From the NCBI GenBank assembly GCA_026992695.1, contig JALWYP010000123.1, positions 1 to 7,441 on the forward strand: DNA of 7,441 nucleotides. Reading direction: 5' to 3'. This document shows positions 6,331 to 7,441 of the stretch, piece after piece. The stretch is from Flavobacteriaceae bacterium. Lineage in GTDB: Bacteria > Bacteroidota > Bacteroidia > Flavobacteriales > Flavobacteriaceae. The position numbers were made by a program, and so were the translations under genes. Every line of letters starts with the position of its first letter. Within the stretch, counting starts at the first letter, position 1. The notes beneath the pieces were generated by a model that saw only the letters and a list, made by a program, of their open reading frames with translations, searched no databases and had not been told where the DNA came from.

Positions 6331-7441
6331 TCAACTTTCTTTTTCTAATAGTTGTTTTGTATATAATTCTTTGTAGTATCCTTCTTGGTTTATCAGCTCA
6401 TTATGAGTGCCTTGCTGGATGATTTCACCTTTTTTTAATACAATAATTTTATCTGCATTTTTTACGGTTGAAATTCGGTGGCTTACAATAAGTGTTGTTT
6501 TGTTTTTTGTAACCGAAGTTAAATGGCGTAGAATTTTTTCTTCGGTTTGCGTATCTACGGCAGAAAGGCAATCATCTAAGAGGAGTATTTTTGGGTTTTT
6601 AATAATAGCTCGAGCAATAGACAATCGTTGTTTTTGTCCGCCACTTAAGGTAATACCGCGTTCTCCCAAGATGGTTTTATAGCCCTTTTTAAAACCAATG
6701 ATATTTTTGTGAACAACCGCATTTTTTGCTGCTTCAATTAGTTCTTCTTCAGAAGCATCCGGTTTTCCAAATTTAATATTGTTTGCAATCGTATCGCTAA
6801 ATAAAAAAGCATCTTGAGGCACATATCCTAAATTATCTCTTAGGTTGTGTAGATTTAAGTTTTTTATTGGCGTATTGTCTATTAACAGCTCACCGCTACT
6901 AATATCGTATAAACGACCTATTAGTTCAAGAATTGTAGATTTTCCCGATCCGGTATTACCTATTATGGCAGTTGTTTCTCCTGTATTTACAGAAAACGAA
7001 ATATTTTTTAGAGCGGTTATATTGGTATCCGGATACGTGAAAGTTACTTGGTTAAACGTAATATTTCCGGTTATAGGTGTTTGTTTTTTAACCGTATTAA
7101 TAATTTCGGGTTTAACATTTAAAAATTCATTAATTCGTTTTTGAGATGCTTCGGCTTGTTGTACCATAGAGGTTACCCATCCTACAACTGCAACAGGCCA
7201 AGTAAGCATATTAACATAGATTAAAAATGAAACGATGGTTCCCATTTCTTTTATTTCACCCGAAATAAATTGATTTCCGCCAACGTATAAAACCAAAATG
7301 TTACTCATTCCTATCAATAAAATCATCATAGGGAAAAACAAGGCTTGAACACGTGCTAAATCCAAATTCTTTTTCTTTCCGGTTTCTGCCAAAGTTTCAA
7401 ACTCATTTGTTAATTGGGGTTCAATACCATAAGCTTTTATA
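6331..7441 (-). CDS. ABC exporter subunit (TMD-NBD fusion), C-terminal part, 5'-partial
   Basis: ATP-driven inner-membrane exporter of the MdlA/MdlB/MsbA-like type. The frame stays open through the right edge, adding IKAYGIEPQLTNEFET before the TTG at 7390-7392, so that TTG is not a start; about 200 N-terminal residues, with the first membrane helices, are missing. Numbering from the TTG: two membrane helices (about 15-40 and 50-76), then the nucleotide-binding domain from about 108. Walker A GNTGSGKST (145-153), Q-loop Gln193, signature LSGGQ (249-253), Walker B ILLLD ending at Asp273, D-loop SAVD (277-280) and H-loop His305 are all present. The position after Walker B, normally catalytic Glu, is Asp274. 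That occurs in one subunit of heterodimeric exporters such as TM287/288 and suggests an asymmetric partner, not seen here. The substrate (lipid, drug or peptide) cannot be told. The TGA stop is 68 bp before the PUR gene. Confidence 0.93.
   Translation of the reverse strand, partial: IKAYGIEPQLTNEFETLAETGKKKNLDLARVQALFFPMMILLIGMSNILVLYVGGNQFISGEIKEMGTIVSFLIYVNMLTWPVAVVGWVTSMVQQAEASQKRINEFLNVKPEIINTVKKQTPITGNITFNQVTFTYPDTNITALKNISFSVNTGETTAIIGNTGSGKSTILELIGRLYDISSGELLIDNTPIKNLNLHNLRDNLGYVPQDAFLFSDTIANNIKFGKPDASEEELIEAAKNAVVHKNIIGFKKGYKTILGERGITLSGGQKQRLSIARAIIKNPKILLLDDCLSAVDTQTEEKILRHLTSVTKNKTTLIVSHRISTVKNADKIIVLKKGEIIQQGTHNELINQEGYYKELYTKQLLEKES

Noticed and set aside
7390..7392. TTG at 7390-7392 as the start of the ABC transporter
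   Set aside because: The same frame continues to the window edge with IKAYGIE-type sequence typical of the membrane domain of ABC exporters; the CDS is cut by the window.
1..7441. A single linked multi-gene system (defence, biosynthetic or polysaccharide-utilisation locus)
   Set aside because: No SusC/SusD pair, glycoside hydrolase, defence nuclease, synthase or mobile element is present; the genes are ordinary unrelated chromosomal families.

Overview
The window looks like chromosomal DNA from a member of the Bacteroidota, most likely a flavobacterium. The evidence is the AT-rich, A/T-ending codon use, a secreted protease with a type IX secretion (Por/T9SS) C-terminal sorting domain, a DUF3276/PUR-type small protein typical of this phylum, leaders without Shine-Dalgarno sequences, and promoter-like sites close to the TTG...TAnnTTTG pattern of flavobacteria. 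Genus and species cannot be told from the sequence.

Layout. Positions 1-1591 (+) hold most of a subtilisin-family (S8) protease whose start lies off the left edge; the fragment opens at the end of a signal peptide and runs through propeptide, catalytic domain and T9SS tail. It converges with a minus-strand SulP-STAS anion transporter (1594-3210), with only 2 bp between the two stop codons. Next on the minus strand are a secreted M14 zinc carboxypeptidase-like protein with a C-terminal glutamine-amidotransferase-like domain (3265-5772), a DUF3276/PUR nucleic-acid-binding protein (5858-6262), and the C-terminal part of an ABC exporter (6331 to beyond 7441). The four minus-strand genes are close (gaps of 54, 85 and 68 bp). 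A strong intrinsic terminator after the PUR gene (5799-5832), plus promoter-like sites before the PUR gene and before sulP, suggest several transcripts rather than one operon.

The genes do not form an obvious pathway. Two are extracytoplasmic peptidases, two are membrane transporters and one is a putative nucleic-acid-binding regulator. I see no mobile element, CRISPR array, tRNA, rRNA or phage gene, and no evidence of a new multi-gene system. The points most worth a second look are small: a palindrome inside the likely sulP promoter, an 8-bp tandem repeat in the PUR gene leader, the terminator just before the M14 gene, and an Asp in place of the catalytic Glu in the ABC ATPase. No stretch over 300 bases lacks a gene.
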